From VMDJ01 sp965659945 (GTDB taxonomy: Bacteria; Pseudomonadota; Gammaproteobacteria; Chromatiales; Chromatiaceae): a stretch of 64,000 bases of DNA. The translations under genes were made by a program, and so were the position numbers. The DNA is taken from assembly GCA_965659945.1 (NCBI GenBank), contig CBFHYJ010000003.1, positions 1 to 64,000 on the forward strand, written 5' to 3'. Of the stretch, positions 25,042-34,410 are shown piece after piece; position 1 is the stretch's first letter, and each line of letters begins with the position of its first letter. The notes under the pieces were generated by a model that was not told the DNA's origin, made no database searches, and saw only the letters and a list, made by a program, of their open reading frames with translations.

Positions 25042-25737
25042 TTACCGAGGTAAGAGCTCAATCAACTCTTTTAAATTCGAAACGCTAATATCGGCGGACT
25101 TCGTCAAACTTGGCCACATTTGTTCTATGCGATTCATCCATGCGGTTTTCATTCCGAAATTAGCAGCAGCCTCTATATCGCGTATAGGATCATCACCCAC
25201 ATGCAGACACTCATTAGGCTGCACATCAAATTGATCCACACTGGCTTGAAACAGTGCTGGATGCGGTTTTGCCGCCCCTACTTGTTCAGCCATAAAGGCC
25301 GCATCAAACAAACCTTGTAGCGGCGTCTTTTCAACTTGCGCATTGCCATTAGTCACCGCAACCAACCGGTAAGTACCTTTGAGCTGCTTTAAGCCTTCAA
25401 TCACTTCATCAAATGGTTCAACCCAATTACGCGCCTCACGAAAGATCGCGTTAGCTTGCTCTGCAATCTCATGCGGCAAAGCAAATTCATCACAATGCGC
25501 TTTCAATGCTGAAAGACGTACACGCGTTAAGTCGTGAGCAAACTCAGGATTCGCTTTGACCCATGCCATCCGCTTTTCCCGCATAGTATCGAGTGTGTAA
25601 TGCTCAGTAATCACTGGCGCATGCTGTTGCAGCCATTCATAGGTGCGTGCTTCTGCCATACGAATGGTTTGAAGACATGGCCAAAGCGTGTCATCTAAAT
25701 CAAAAGAGATCAGCTTGATGTTATTGAGCTGTGACAT
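25042..25737 (-). CDS. HAD-superfamily phosphatase (YigB-like)
   Basis: A 231-residue HAD hydrolase with the nucleophile motif SFDLDDTLW near residue 10, VTNGN (motif II), K in AAKPHPALF (motif III) and HVGDDPIRDI (motif IV). The closest remembered group is YigB, which dephosphorylates FMN and a riboflavin precursor, but substrate cannot be assigned from sequence. It lies directly between amgK and the TAXI gene on the same strand. It occupies the position where murU often follows amgK, but it is not a nucleotidyltransferase. Confidence 0.88.
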   Translation of the reverse strand: MSQLNNIKLISFDLDDTLWPCLQTIRMAEARTYEWLQQHAPVITEHYTLDTMREKRMAWVKANPEFAHDLTRVRLSALKAHCDEFALPHEIAEQANAIFREARNWVEPFDEVIEGLKQLKGTYRLVAVTNGNAQVEKTPLQGLFDAAFMAEQVGAAKPHPALFQASVDQFDVQPNECLHVGDDPIRDIEAAANFGMKTAWMNRIEQMWPSLTKSADISVSNLKELIELLPR

Positions 25738-26724
25738 TTATAAAGCAGGTAATACGCGCTGAGACACAAACTCACCTAGCGGCTTGAGTTCTTCATATTG
25801 CTTACCGACATTCACAATGTAGTTAAGCGTGCGTGGAATATCACCCAGGTAACCGGGTTTACCATCACGGTGATTGAGGCGCGCAAATATACCGCTGGCC
25901 TTGAGATGGCGCTGTACCCCCATCCAATCAAACCATCGCTTGAAACGAAGACGATGTCTCTCATTCATTACCCCCGTTGCGATTGCACCCTCCAAGTAAT
26001 CATGGCACCAACGAGACACTAAAGCGTCATCCCACTCGATATAACAGTCGCGCAGCAAGGACACCAAGTCATAGGTCACCGGACCCAATACAGCATCCTG
26101 GTAATCGATCACACCTAAGCTGTTATCCGATAGCAGCATTAAATTGCGCGAATGATAGTCACGATGAACAAACACCTTAGGTTGCTCCAACGCCGATTCA
26201 GTTAGCGCTTTAAATGTGCGTGCGAGCATTTTTTTACTGTCATCCGACAAATTGAGACTCAAATGCTTCTCAAGCAGCCAATCAGGAAATAGCTGCATTT
26301 CACGCATCAACATTGGCTCGTCATAAGCGGGCAAGTTGTCGGTCTTCGCGCTTTGCTGAAACGTCAGCAATGAGGTCATCGCGCTGCCATAGAGCTGGTC
26401 AGCTGACTCCTGAGTCAAATTCGGTAACAAGGTGGCATCGCCAAAATCTTCCAGAACCATAAACCCTTGTTCGATATCCATCGCCAACACCTCAGGCGCA
26501 TGCACCCCTGCATCACGCAGACGAGTGGTCATCTCAGCAAAAGGACGGCAGTCTTCTTGTGGCGGTGGCGCATCCATCACAATTCGACTCGGCACCCCCA
26601 ATTGGGTGAGTCGAAAATAACGCCGAAAACTGGCATCTCCAGAGGCCATGGCTAGCGCAAAGTCGCCAAGCTCAAGAGAATCTCTAAGCCATTGTTTTAA
26701 AAGCGAAAGTCGCTCATCCATCAA
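25738..26724 (-). CDS. amgK: N-acetylmuramate/N-acetylglucosamine kinase AmgK (aminoglycoside-phosphotransferase fold)
   Basis: The 328-residue kinase shows the APH-fold motifs VFVHRDYHSRNLML (catalytic loop) and GVIDYQDAVLGP (metal site). AmgK phosphorylates anomeric MurNAc/GlcNAc in the peptidoglycan recycling shortcut that yields UDP-MurNAc. Position supports the call: amgK is divergent from lptD in Pseudomonas, exactly as here. MurU, its usual partner, is not found next door. The stop codon directly abuts the HAD start. Confidence 0.85.
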   Translation of the reverse strand: MMDERLSLLKQWLRDSLELGDFALAMASGDASFRRYFRLTQLGVPSRIVMDAPPPQEDCRPFAEMTTRLRDAGVHAPEVLAMDIEQGFMVLEDFGDATLLPNLTQESADQLYGSAMTSLLTFQQSAKTDNLPAYDEPMLMREMQLFPDWLLEKHLSLNLSDDSKKMLARTFKALTESALEQPKVFVHRDYHSRNLMLLSDNSLGVIDYQDAVLGPVTYDLVSLLRDCYIEWDDALVSRWCHDYLEGAIATGVMNERHRLRFKRWFDWMGVQRHLKASGIFARLNHRDGKPGYLGDIPRTLNYIVNVGKQYEELKPLGEFVSQRVLPAL

Positions 26725-26851
26725 AACCTAACCTTGGGGCCATTTCGGCTCAATTTCATTGAAAATATGGGCATTTTATGAGATTTTACCCACCCTTCGG
26801 AGACTTCCTGTGGAATTAGCTTCCGCGTAACCATAAAAATAGAACCGGCCG

Positions 26852-29533
26852 ATGCTTTTTCATACTGCAAACTCCCTAAAAATTCGCCCATTGTCTGTCG
26901 CGATTGCGACGATTTTGATGCCGATCTCGCTACTCAGCCAGGCTGTAATCGCTAAAGACAGTCGCGCTTGGGAATGTAAAGCTGGATCTGATGGTCAATG
27001 GGAATGCTATAAAAACGGCGTATTGGAAGATCGCCCTGCTGCAGCACCCATTGTGCAAGCACTACCGATGGACGCTAAGCCTGCAGCTTTATCGATTGCT
27101 GAGCAACCTACAGCGGCACCTGCGTACACACCGAATGCGTCGGTTGGATTAAGCCAAGCAGCACCTAAAGTTAAAGTGGCACAGCCTGCTGAAGAACCTA
27201 AACCGGTCGTTATTCCAGAGCCAGTTCCAAGTAAGCCACAAGCTGTCGCTAAACCCGAGCCTGTTGTTGCAAAGCCAGTACAAAAGCCCCTGCCTGCGAC
27301 AGAAACAAAGACCACTGACCCCATCGCCAAGGTAGTCAGCTCCGCGAGTAATGCGAGTCGTCTTGATGAGAAGCTTAACTGGGGTTCATGTGGTGTTGAA
27401 ACCAATCAGCTACCGACTTTTGTTAGCTTTGATGGCAACAATGCCAATGCGCCGATGGATATCGTGGCTGACTCAGCCGAACTGAGCCGTGAGACCAATG
27501 AGAACATCTTCATTGGTAATGTCGAGCACACCCAAGGCTCACAACAAATTTTTGCGGAAGCTATGAGCTACAACCAAGAGTCTGGTCAGCTAAACGCGCA
27601 AGGCGATGTGTTGATGATCATGCCCGATATGCGCATGAGCGCGCCTCGCGTGTCATACAACACCAAGACCCGCAGCGGCGATGCAACCGATGTCTCTTAT
27701 CGCATGCCAGGCATCTTAGGTCGCGGCACCTCTGAGAGCACCAACATCATCGATGATCTGCACAGTGAACATAACACGGTGACCTACACCACCTGTGCAC
27801 CAGGTGATAACGCATGGTCATTACATGCTGACAAGCTGATCATGGATCAAGAAGAAGGCGTGGCTTGGGCAACGCACGCAACAATCAACGTGGGCGACAT
27901 GCCGATTGCATACTTACCTGCAATGAGCTTCCCATTGGATGATCGTCGTCGCAGTGGCGTACTTCGCCCCACCTTCAGTAATAGGAAAGATAACGGCTTT
28001 GATTTCACCTTGCCTTATTACCTAAACCTTGCGCCAAACTACGACCTAACGCTTTATCCGCGTTATCTAACCGAGCGTGGCGCCATGCTGGGCGGCGAAT
28101 ATCGCTTCCTCACTGAGATGGCGAAAGGCACCATCTCAGCTGATGCAATTAGTGACGACAAATACACCGGCAATAGTTCACGCAGCTCATTGAAGATCGA
28201 CACCTCTGCGACTTTCAATGACCGTTTAACAGGTAACTTCTTATTTAATGAAGTCTCAGATAACGATTATCTAAACGACTTTGGCGGCACACTTGCGGTA
28301 GCTAACACTACACAACTTGAGCGTCGTGCTGAGATGAAGTATCAAGCAGATAACTGGTATTCATTGGTTAAATTCCAGGATTTCCAAGCTCTTAGCTTTG
28401 GCTCTACAACTGCCAATGAGCAATATGCTCGACTCCCGCAGGTCTTATTCCACGCCAATAACGACAAGCTTCGTGGCGATAGCCCGCTGATTATGGAACT
28501 GGATACTGAAGCAGTCAGTTTTTCTAAGGATGAAGCGAATGCAATTAATGGTGAGCGTTACGATATCAAACCGCGCGTAGCTTTAGATTTTCGTGAGCCT
28601 TGGTATCACTTGAAGCCTGCGCTATCTGTTCGCCATACTACATACAACACAAACACTTTCGGCGCAGTAAATGATGGCTCTGTCAGTCGAAGCACTTACA
28701 CCGCTAGCATCGATAATGGCTTGTATTTCGAACGTAATACCTCATGGTTTGGCGAAGGTGCTCTCCAGACCCTTGAGCCACGTGCCTATTACTTGTACAC
28801 ACCACACAAAAATCAAAGCAACATCAACGTCTTTGATACAGCGGCATACGGATTTGATTTTGCGCAACTGTTCCGCGACAACCGTTTCAATGGACCTGAT
28901 CGTGTTGGCGATGCCAATCAGTTAACTCTGGCGCTTACTAGCCGCACGCTCAGTGACAGCAATGGCTCTGAAATTTTCCGCGCCAGTATCGGTGAAGTTT
29001 TTTACTTTGAAGATCGCCGAGTACAGCTACCTGACGTATCAACCGCCTCTACAAACAAATCTGATCTTGTAGGCGAGATCGCATGGAAACCTGCGCAACA
29101 CTGGGAAACAAAGCTGAACGCATTGTTTGATACCAATACCGACGATCTAAAAACCGCGACTGCTTCTGCAAATTACTACGCAAGCAATACGGAACTATTC
29201 AACATCAAATACATCTATAACGATGCATCGACCACAGCGACTGATAACAACCAACAGTTAGATATCAGTGGCATTTGGTCTGTCGCACCAAAAACTAACC
29301 TTTTCGCTCGTCTGAATCGTTCTCTGAAGGATGATAAAGATCTCGACGCTTTGGCTGGTTTTGAATACGGAAGCTGCTGCTGGCGTGTTCGTACATTTGC
29401 TAGCCGTGCAACCGGTGACGAATCACCAACTTTCACGGTTGAATTCGAACTTAACGGCCTAGGCCGTATTGGTGATGACACAGAAACCCTTTTGAACGAT
29501 CGCATCTACGGATACCGTCGAGAAGATGACTAA
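26852..29533 (+). CDS. lptD: LPS-assembly protein LptD
   Basis: At 893 residues, it opens with a signal peptide (to about residue 34), then a short Cys-containing segment (WECKAGSDGQWECYKNG) and a Pro/Ala/Lys-rich linker (about 70-165) longer than in E. coli. The LptA/OstA-like periplasmic domain (about 195-330) and the C-terminal beta-barrel follow. Cysteines for the essential disulfides are visible in WGSCGVE, TTCAPGDNAW and the adjacent pair GSCCW near the end. LptD with LptE inserts LPS into the outer leaflet. It leads the lptD-surA-pdxA operon. Confidence 0.97.
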   Translation: MLFHTANSLKIRPLSVAIATILMPISLLSQAVIAKDSRAWECKAGSDGQWECYKNGVLEDRPAAAPIVQALPMDAKPAALSIAEQPTAAPAYTPNASVGLSQAAPKVKVAQPAEEPKPVVIPEPVPSKPQAVAKPEPVVAKPVQKPLPATETKTTDPIAKVVSSASNASRLDEKLNWGSCGVETNQLPTFVSFDGNNANAPMDIVADSAELSRETNENIFIGNVEHTQGSQQIFAEAMSYNQESGQLNAQGDVLMIMPDMRMSAPRVSYNTKTRSGDATDVSYRMPGILGRGTSESTNIIDDLHSEHNTVTYTTCAPGDNAWSLHADKLIMDQEEGVAWATHATINVGDMPIAYLPAMSFPLDDRRRSGVLRPTFSNRKDNGFDFTLPYYLNLAPNYDLTLYPRYLTERGAMLGGEYRFLTEMAKGTISADAISDDKYTGNSSRSSLKIDTSATFNDRLTGNFLFNEVSDNDYLNDFGGTLAVANTTQLERRAEMKYQADNWYSLVKFQDFQALSFGSTTANEQYARLPQVLFHANNDKLRGDSPLIMELDTEAVSFSKDEANAINGERYDIKPRVALDFREPWYHLKPALSVRHTTYNTNTFGAVNDGSVSRSTYTASIDNGLYFERNTSWFGEGALQTLEPRAYYLYTPHKNQSNINVFDTAAYGFDFAQLFRDNRFNGPDRVGDANQLTLALTSRTLSDSNGSEIFRASIGEVFYFEDRRVQLPDVSTASTNKSDLVGEIAWKPAQHWETKLNALFDTNTDDLKTATASANYYASNTELFNIKYIYNDASTTATDNNQQLDISGIWSVAPKTNLFARLNRSLKDDKDLDALAGFEYGSCCWRVRTFASRATGDESPTFTVEFELNGLGRIGDDTETLLNDRIYGYRREDD

Positions 29534-30824
29534 AAAATTGATCGCTGCCCTGCTGTTTGGGGCGTCACTCTCAGTTGCACATGCTGCCATTGAGCTCGTA
29601 GACCGTATCATTGCCGTTGTGGGTAAAGACGTGGTGATGCTCAGTGAGCTCAAATCACGTGCGCAAGAAAATTATTCAACACTCGCTAAGCGCAACCCCA
29701 ACGCCTTGCCATCACAAGAGCAAGTGCTTACCAGCACCCTTGATAATCTCATTCTAGAGAAGCTTCAATTGGCTGAAGCCTCCAAGCTTGGCATCACTGC
29801 CTCATCTGATCGTGTTGCTGAAGCGATGGCGCAGATTGCCAAAAACAATAAGCTCACTTTTGATCAACTGCGTGAAGCATTGGCAAAAGAAGGCACAAGC
29901 TTCGACTTCTTTCGCAACAAGATTAAAAATCAGCTCACTCTTCAGCGCCTGATTGATAAAGAAGTCACTAACCGTATTCAGGTTTCTGACTCTGAAATTG
30001 ACAGCCTGATTACTGCGCAAGATGCCAACGCCGCTAAACGCCGTGAGGTGCGTTTATTCCATATCTTGGTACGCACCCCAGATGGCGCAACAGCTGATGA
30101 AGCGAAAGCTGCGGCAAAAAAAGCTAACAAAGCACGCAAACGAATTGATGCTGGCGAATCATTTGAACAAGTGGCTATCGGCACCTCGGATGCATCTAAC
30201 GCACTTCAAGGTGGCGATGTTGGCTGGTTAGCCTTTGCGCAACTACCGCGTGGCTATCAAGAAATCGTTGCCAAGATGAACGCTGGCGATTTGGTTGGTC
30301 CTTTCCGCAGTTCTAATGGCTTTAATATTCTTAAAGCAGCAGAGTTTCGTATCCCAGAGGCCTCGCAAGAGATCGTGACCCAAACCGAAGCGCGCCACAT
30401 CTTAATTCGCACAGACGAGGTGACTTCAGATAGCGATGCAAAGATCAAACTCGAACAACTCCGCGAACGTGCAGAACAAGGTGAAGACTTCACGAACCTT
30501 GCACGCTCTCATTCATCGGATACCGGCTCTGCAATCAAAGGTGGTGAGCTAGGTTGGGTTAGCCCTGATCAAATGGTGCCTGAATTTGAAGAAGTGATGA
30601 ACCAAACCGCCAAAGGCGCTATCAGTGCACCGTTTAAATCGCGCTTTGGTTGGCACATCATCCAAGTCGTCGATCGTCGTCAGCATGATAAATCTGATGA
30701 TGTGCGCCGCATCGCTGCCCGTAAAGCTGTAATCAAACGCAAAAGTGAAGAAGCGAAAGAAGAATATCTGCGCCGCTTACGTGATGAAGCCTTCATTGAT
30801 CTTCGCTTGGATGATTTGCGATGA
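29526..30824 (+). CDS. surA: Periplasmic chaperone/peptidyl-prolyl isomerase SurA
   Basis: The 432-residue protein has a signal peptide (MTKKLIAALLFGASLSVAHA), an N-terminal chaperone region with LVDRIIAVVGKDVVMLSEL, and two parvulin domains (about 175-275 and 285-385). Both contain the motif pattern H-I-L-[VI]-R ... GGD/ELGW. SurA escorts outer-membrane proteins, LptD included, to the BAM machine. The start overlaps the end of lptD by eight bases, indicating translational coupling. Confidence 0.97.
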   Translation: MTKKLIAALLFGASLSVAHAAIELVDRIIAVVGKDVVMLSELKSRAQENYSTLAKRNPNALPSQEQVLTSTLDNLILEKLQLAEASKLGITASSDRVAEAMAQIAKNNKLTFDQLREALAKEGTSFDFFRNKIKNQLTLQRLIDKEVTNRIQVSDSEIDSLITAQDANAAKRREVRLFHILVRTPDGATADEAKAAAKKANKARKRIDAGESFEQVAIGTSDASNALQGGDVGWLAFAQLPRGYQEIVAKMNAGDLVGPFRSSNGFNILKAAEFRIPEASQEIVTQTEARHILIRTDEVTSDSDAKIKLEQLRERAEQGEDFTNLARSHSSDTGSAIKGGELGWVSPDQMVPEFEEVMNQTAKGAISAPFKSRFGWHIIQVVDRRQHDKSDDVRRIAARKAVIKRKSEEAKEEYLRRLRDEAFIDLRLDDLR

Positions 30825-31804
30825 GCCAAGCGCTTGCGCTGACTCCCGGCGAACCAGCCGGCATTGGTCCTGACCTGGTTGTCAGCTGTGCTCAGCAAGC
30901 ACATAACCGCCCAATCGTAGCGATTGCTGACCCTGATCTACTCACCAAGCGCGCCGAACAACTCGGTCTAAAATTCCAAGCGATTCCCTATCAAGGACAG
31001 ACTGAATCTGCAGCCCCAGGCTCCCTGTATGTGCACGAAATAAAGCTGCGCGATGACGTCACCACAGGCGAGCTAAATCCAAACAACAGTGCTTATGTAC
31101 TCGACACTTTGCGGCATGCCGCACAAGGCTGTGTCGATGGCACTTACGCCGGCATGATTACCGCACCCGTGCACAAAGGCATCATTAACCAAGCCGGTAT
31201 TGCGTTTAGCGGACATACCGAGTTCCTTGCGGAAATCAGTGGCGGCCATCCAGTGATGATGCTCGCCTGCCCTGGCCTACGCGTAGCACTCGCCACCACG
31301 CATTTAGCGTTAAAAGATGTGCCTGCAGCGATTACGCCAGACGTGCTTACTTTGGTGATCAATGCACTCGATAAAGATCTTCGCGAACGCTTTGGTATTA
31401 GCCAGCCAAATATCTTGGTATGTGGTCTTAACCCGCATGCTGGTGAAGATGGCTATCTTGGTCGTGAAGAGATTGAGGTTATCGAGCCAACACTCGCAGA
31501 GCTCCGCACTCGCGGCATTCAACTCAGTAAGCCACTGCCTGCTGATACCTTATTTACACCACGTCATCTCGTCGAAGCCGACGCCGTTCTCGCGATGTAT
31601 CACGATCAAGGATTGCCGGTGCTCAAACACATGGGCTTTGGTCATGCGGTAAACATCACCTTAGGCCTTCCCATAGTGCGCACCTCAGTTGATCACGGCA
31701 CCGCTCTCGATCTTGCAGGCACTGGCAAGGCCGATATGGGTAGCTTGACGGCCGCGATTGAGCAAGCGGTACTGATGACCAGCGATCATACGTCTAACGA
31801 CTAA
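30821..31804 (+). CDS. pdxA: 4-hydroxythreonine-4-phosphate dehydrogenase PdxA
   Basis: A 327-residue enzyme of pyridoxal phosphate synthesis. Characteristic strings are LTPGEPAGIGPDL at the start, APVHKGIINQAGIAFSGHTE in the middle, and MYHDQGLPVLKHMGF, with metal-binding histidines and substrate contacts. It uses NAD and a divalent metal. It overlaps surA by four bases (ATGA). Many gammaproteobacteria have rsmA (ksgA) next; here a 73-base gap leads directly to apaG. Confidence 0.96.
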   Translation: MSQALALTPGEPAGIGPDLVVSCAQQAHNRPIVAIADPDLLTKRAEQLGLKFQAIPYQGQTESAAPGSLYVHEIKLRDDVTTGELNPNNSAYVLDTLRHAAQGCVDGTYAGMITAPVHKGIINQAGIAFSGHTEFLAEISGGHPVMMLACPGLRVALATTHLALKDVPAAITPDVLTLVINALDKDLRERFGISQPNILVCGLNPHAGEDGYLGREEIEVIEPTLAELRTRGIQLSKPLPADTLFTPRHLVEADAVLAMYHDQGLPVLKHMGFGHAVNITLGLPIVRTSVDHGTALDLAGTGKADMGSLTAAIEQAVLMTSDHTSND

Positions 31805-31877
31805 ACCCTGAACGCTATCGGCTTGCTTTTACACGCAAGTCCTTTTACTTTGCAGTTATTCACTTTAGGTAAGTAGT

Positions 31878-32261
31878 ATGTCTGAGATTGATAACGCACA
31901 GATCGATATTGATGTTGTCACCTACTACATCTCTGAGCAGTCCGACCCAACCGTCGACCGCTATGTCTTTGCCTACACCATCACCATTAATAATCGTGGT
32001 GCCACCCCAGCAAAGTTACTCAATCGTCATTGGTTGATCACCGATGCCAACGGTAAAGTCCAAGAAGTACGCGGCGAAGGCGTAGTTGGCGAGCAGCCGC
32101 ACCTCAATCCTGGTGAGCATTTTGAATACACTAGCGGTGCCGTGCTTGAAACCCCAGTTGGCGTGATGGAAGGTGAATACGAAATGGTAACTGATGAAGG
32201 TGATACCTTCTTAGCGCCGATTGATCGCTTCTCATTAGCTATCCCGCGAACGTTGCACTAA
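31878..32261 (+). CDS. apaG: ApaG-domain protein
   Basis: 127 residues with the ApaG fold pattern: RYVFAYTITINNRGATPAKLLNRHWLITDANG, then GEGVVGEQPHLNPGEHFEYTSGA. This immunoglobulin-like domain protein has no settled biochemical role in bacteria (it has been linked to pyrophosphate metabolism and metal binding). It is translationally coupled to apaH by a one-base stop/start overlap. Confidence 0.96.
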   Translation: MSEIDNAQIDIDVVTYYISEQSDPTVDRYVFAYTITINNRGATPAKLLNRHWLITDANGKVQEVRGEGVVGEQPHLNPGEHFEYTSGAVLETPVGVMEGEYEMVTDEGDTFLAPIDRFSLAIPRTLH

Positions 32262-33097
32262 TGACGACCTACGCGATCGGTGATATCCAAGGTTGTTACG
32301 ACGAGCTAATCGTATTGCTAGACCAGATTAACTTCGCCCCCGAACAAGACCATCTGTGGTTTGTTGGGGACTTGGTGAATCGCGGTCCAAAATCACTTGA
32401 GACCCTACGCTACCTGAAATCACTTGGTGATCGTGTCACTTGCGTCTGGGGAAATCACGATCTGCATTTGTTAGCCATCGCCTTTGGCAATGACAGCAAA
32501 GCGCACAAAGGTGAAACACTCAACGCCATACTCAATGCGCCAGATCGTGATGAACTCATCGAATGGTTACGCCAACAAAAACTAGCGCATTATGATGTCG
32601 AGCTCGGCTACGGCATGGTGCATGCCGGCTTAAGTCCTGAATGGAGCTTTGATGAGGCGCTTAGTTATGCCGCAGAAGTTGAAGACATTATTCATGGCGA
32701 CGATGCAGTCGACTTCTTTGCCGACATGTATGGCAGCAAACCGAATCACTGGGATCCCACATTAAGTGGAATGGACCGTCATCGTTACATCACTAACTGT
32801 TTTACGCGCCTACGTTACTGTAAAGCCGATGGCAGTTTTTCGATGAAAGAGAAACTCGCGCCCGAGCAGATTGACGATAAAAAGTTAACCCCTTGGTTCC
32901 AACATCCGCAACGCCAAAGCAGCGACACACGCATCATCTTTGGTCATTGGTCGACGCTGGGCTATCGCCATCAAAATAATGTGTGGGCTATCGATAGCGG
33001 CTGCTTATGGGGCGGGAAACTCACGGCGATTGCCTTAGAGAAAGATCAGCCAAAACCTATTCATCTCGACTGTCGAACTAACTTCTCGATCAGCTAA
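32261..33097 (+). CDS. apaH: Symmetrical bis(5'-nucleosyl)-tetraphosphatase ApaH
   Basis: 278 residues; a metallophosphatase with DIQGCYDEL, FVGDLVNRGP, WGNHDLHLL and, near the C-terminus, FGHWSTLG and AIDSGCLWGGKLTAI. It cleaves Ap4A to two ADP and thereby limits alarmone and Np4-capped RNA levels. It ends three bases before the convergent speD stop codon. Confidence 0.97.
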   Translation: MTTYAIGDIQGCYDELIVLLDQINFAPEQDHLWFVGDLVNRGPKSLETLRYLKSLGDRVTCVWGNHDLHLLAIAFGNDSKAHKGETLNAILNAPDRDELIEWLRQQKLAHYDVELGYGMVHAGLSPEWSFDEALSYAAEVEDIIHGDDAVDFFADMYGSKPNHWDPTLSGMDRHRYITNCFTRLRYCKADGSFSMKEKLAPEQIDDKKLTPWFQHPQRQSSDTRIIFGHWSTLGYRHQNNVWAIDSGCLWGGKLTAIALEKDQPKPIHLDCRTNFSIS

Positions 33098-33100
33098 TGC

Positions 33101-33910
33101 TTAGCTGAGCTTCTTGCTCCTCGACATGTTGCGGCCGTAGAAAATTTCTAGCATCTCATGACGTAGCTTATTTGAAATCTCACGTTGCTCTTTTGGTGCC
33201 ACATCATCAATGTCGGTACCAAACATATACGAGTTCAAATTGAAGTCTTTCAGCATCATCTTAGTGTGGAAGATGTTTTCTTGATAAACGTTTACATCCA
33301 CCATCTGATAACGCTCACGTGTATCGCGGGCTAAGAAGTTTTGAATCGAATTAATCTTATGATCGATATAGTGCTTCTTGCCATTTACATCGCGAGTAAA
33401 GCCGCGCACGCGGTAGTCCATGATCACGATCTCTGAATCAAACTGGTGAAGTAGATAGTTCAACGCTTTCAAGGGCGAGATACGACCACAGGTTGATACA
33501 TCAATATCCACACGGAAGGTTGAGATACCGTTATCCGGATGACTTTCAGGATAGGTGTGAACCGTTAAGTGCGACTTATCTAAATGACCCACAATCGCAT
33601 CAGGTAACGGACCTGGCGCCTCTGAGTTAGATAGCTCTTCAGCCACAACCGGCTCTTCAGAAATCAAGATGGTGACTGACGCACCACTAGGCTCATAGTC
33701 TTGACGTGCAATATTCAAAATGTTCGCGCCAATGATGTCACTTACATCGCGAAGAATCTTAGTCAAGCGATCCGCGTTGTACTCTTCATCGATATATTTG
33801 ATGTAAGCCTCTTCCTCTTCAGGCGAATTCGCATAGTTAATATCGTAGATATTAAAGCTTAAGGTTTTGGTCAGATTGTTAAAGCCGTGAAGCATCATGC
33901 GTTTTTTCAT
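33101..33910 (-). CDS. speD: S-adenosylmethionine decarboxylase proenzyme SpeD
   Basis: The 269 residues match the long E. coli-type enzyme. The self-cleavage motif LDKSHLTVHTYPE places the pyruvoyl-forming serine at Ser113 (Ser112 in E. coli). The product, decarboxylated AdoMet, donates aminopropyl groups for spermidine synthesis. AGGAG lies about nine bases before the start. Neighbouring the YhfA-like gene and trpC is the same order seen in Pseudomonas, without the intervening vfr. No speE is in the window. Confidence 0.96.
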   Translation of the reverse strand: MKKRMMLHGFNNLTKTLSFNIYDINYANSPEEEEAYIKYIDEEYNADRLTKILRDVSDIIGANILNIARQDYEPSGASVTILISEEPVVAEELSNSEAPGPLPDAIVGHLDKSHLTVHTYPESHPDNGISTFRVDIDVSTCGRISPLKALNYLLHQFDSEIVIMDYRVRGFTRDVNGKKHYIDHKINSIQNFLARDTRERYQMVDVNVYQENIFHTKMMLKDFNLNSYMFGTDIDDVAPKEQREISNKLRHEMLEIFYGRNMSRSKKLS

Positions 33911-33987
33911 CGACCAAAACTCCTGTTTAGAGGAAAAAGGATGGGCAAGTTAGCGTAAAAAGCCCCTTGGTAAAAGTAAAAAGTCGT

Positions 33988-34398
33988 TTAAACGATCTCA
34001 AAACTGTGTGTGATTTCCGCCATCGCGCCCAGCATGATCGATGCAGAACAATACTTTTCTGCACTCATCTTCACAGCGCGCTCAACCGCCGCTTCAGGTA
34101 GCTCAGCACCACCAACACGAAAGTGCGCATGGATCTTAGTGAAAACCTTAGGCTCTTTCTCAGCGCGCTCTGCGGTCAGTCCTACTTCACACGAGCTCAC
34201 TTCATGGCGACCACGTTTAAGAATGTGAATGACATCGATTTCGCTACAACCGCCCATACCGAGCAGGAGCATCTCCATCGGACGAATACCCAAATTACGA
34301 CCACCAAGATCTTCAGGGCCATCCATCACAACCGCATGACCCGAAGGCGACTCAGCCACCATCATCATGCCGTCAATCCATTTCACTGTCGCTTTCAT
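33988..34398 (-). CDS. OsmC-family protein (YhfA-like)
   Basis: A 136-residue OsmC/Ohr-superfamily protein with the two conserved cysteine contexts GMGGCSEIDV and AEKYCSASIM. The sequence follows E. coli YhfA (MEMLLLGMGGCS, KGRHEVSSCEV). The superfamily includes organic hydroperoxide reductases, but the YhfA branch has no established function. It starts 12 bases after trpC, so it is probably transcribed as the end of the trp operon. A perfect 12-base palindrome lies at its stop codon (33983-33994). Confidence 0.9.
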   Translation of the reverse strand: MKATVKWIDGMMMVAESPSGHAVVMDGPEDLGGRNLGIRPMEMLLLGMGGCSEIDVIHILKRGRHEVSSCEVGLTAERAEKEPKVFTKIHAHFRVGGAELPEAAVERAVKMSAEKYCSASIMLGAMAEITHSFEIV

Positions 34399-34410
34399 AA
34401 CGATTCTCTC

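Noticed and set aside
27007..27405. 132-codon minus-strand ORF inside lptD
   Set aside because: It mirrors the Pro/Ala-rich repeat-like linker of LptD; the low-complexity composition explains the open frame.
33983..33994. Perfect 12-base palindrome at the YhfA-like gene's stop codon, considered as a terminator
   Set aside because: It has no loop and is AT-rich, so it cannot form a good terminator hairpin; the following T-rich bases are probably incidental.
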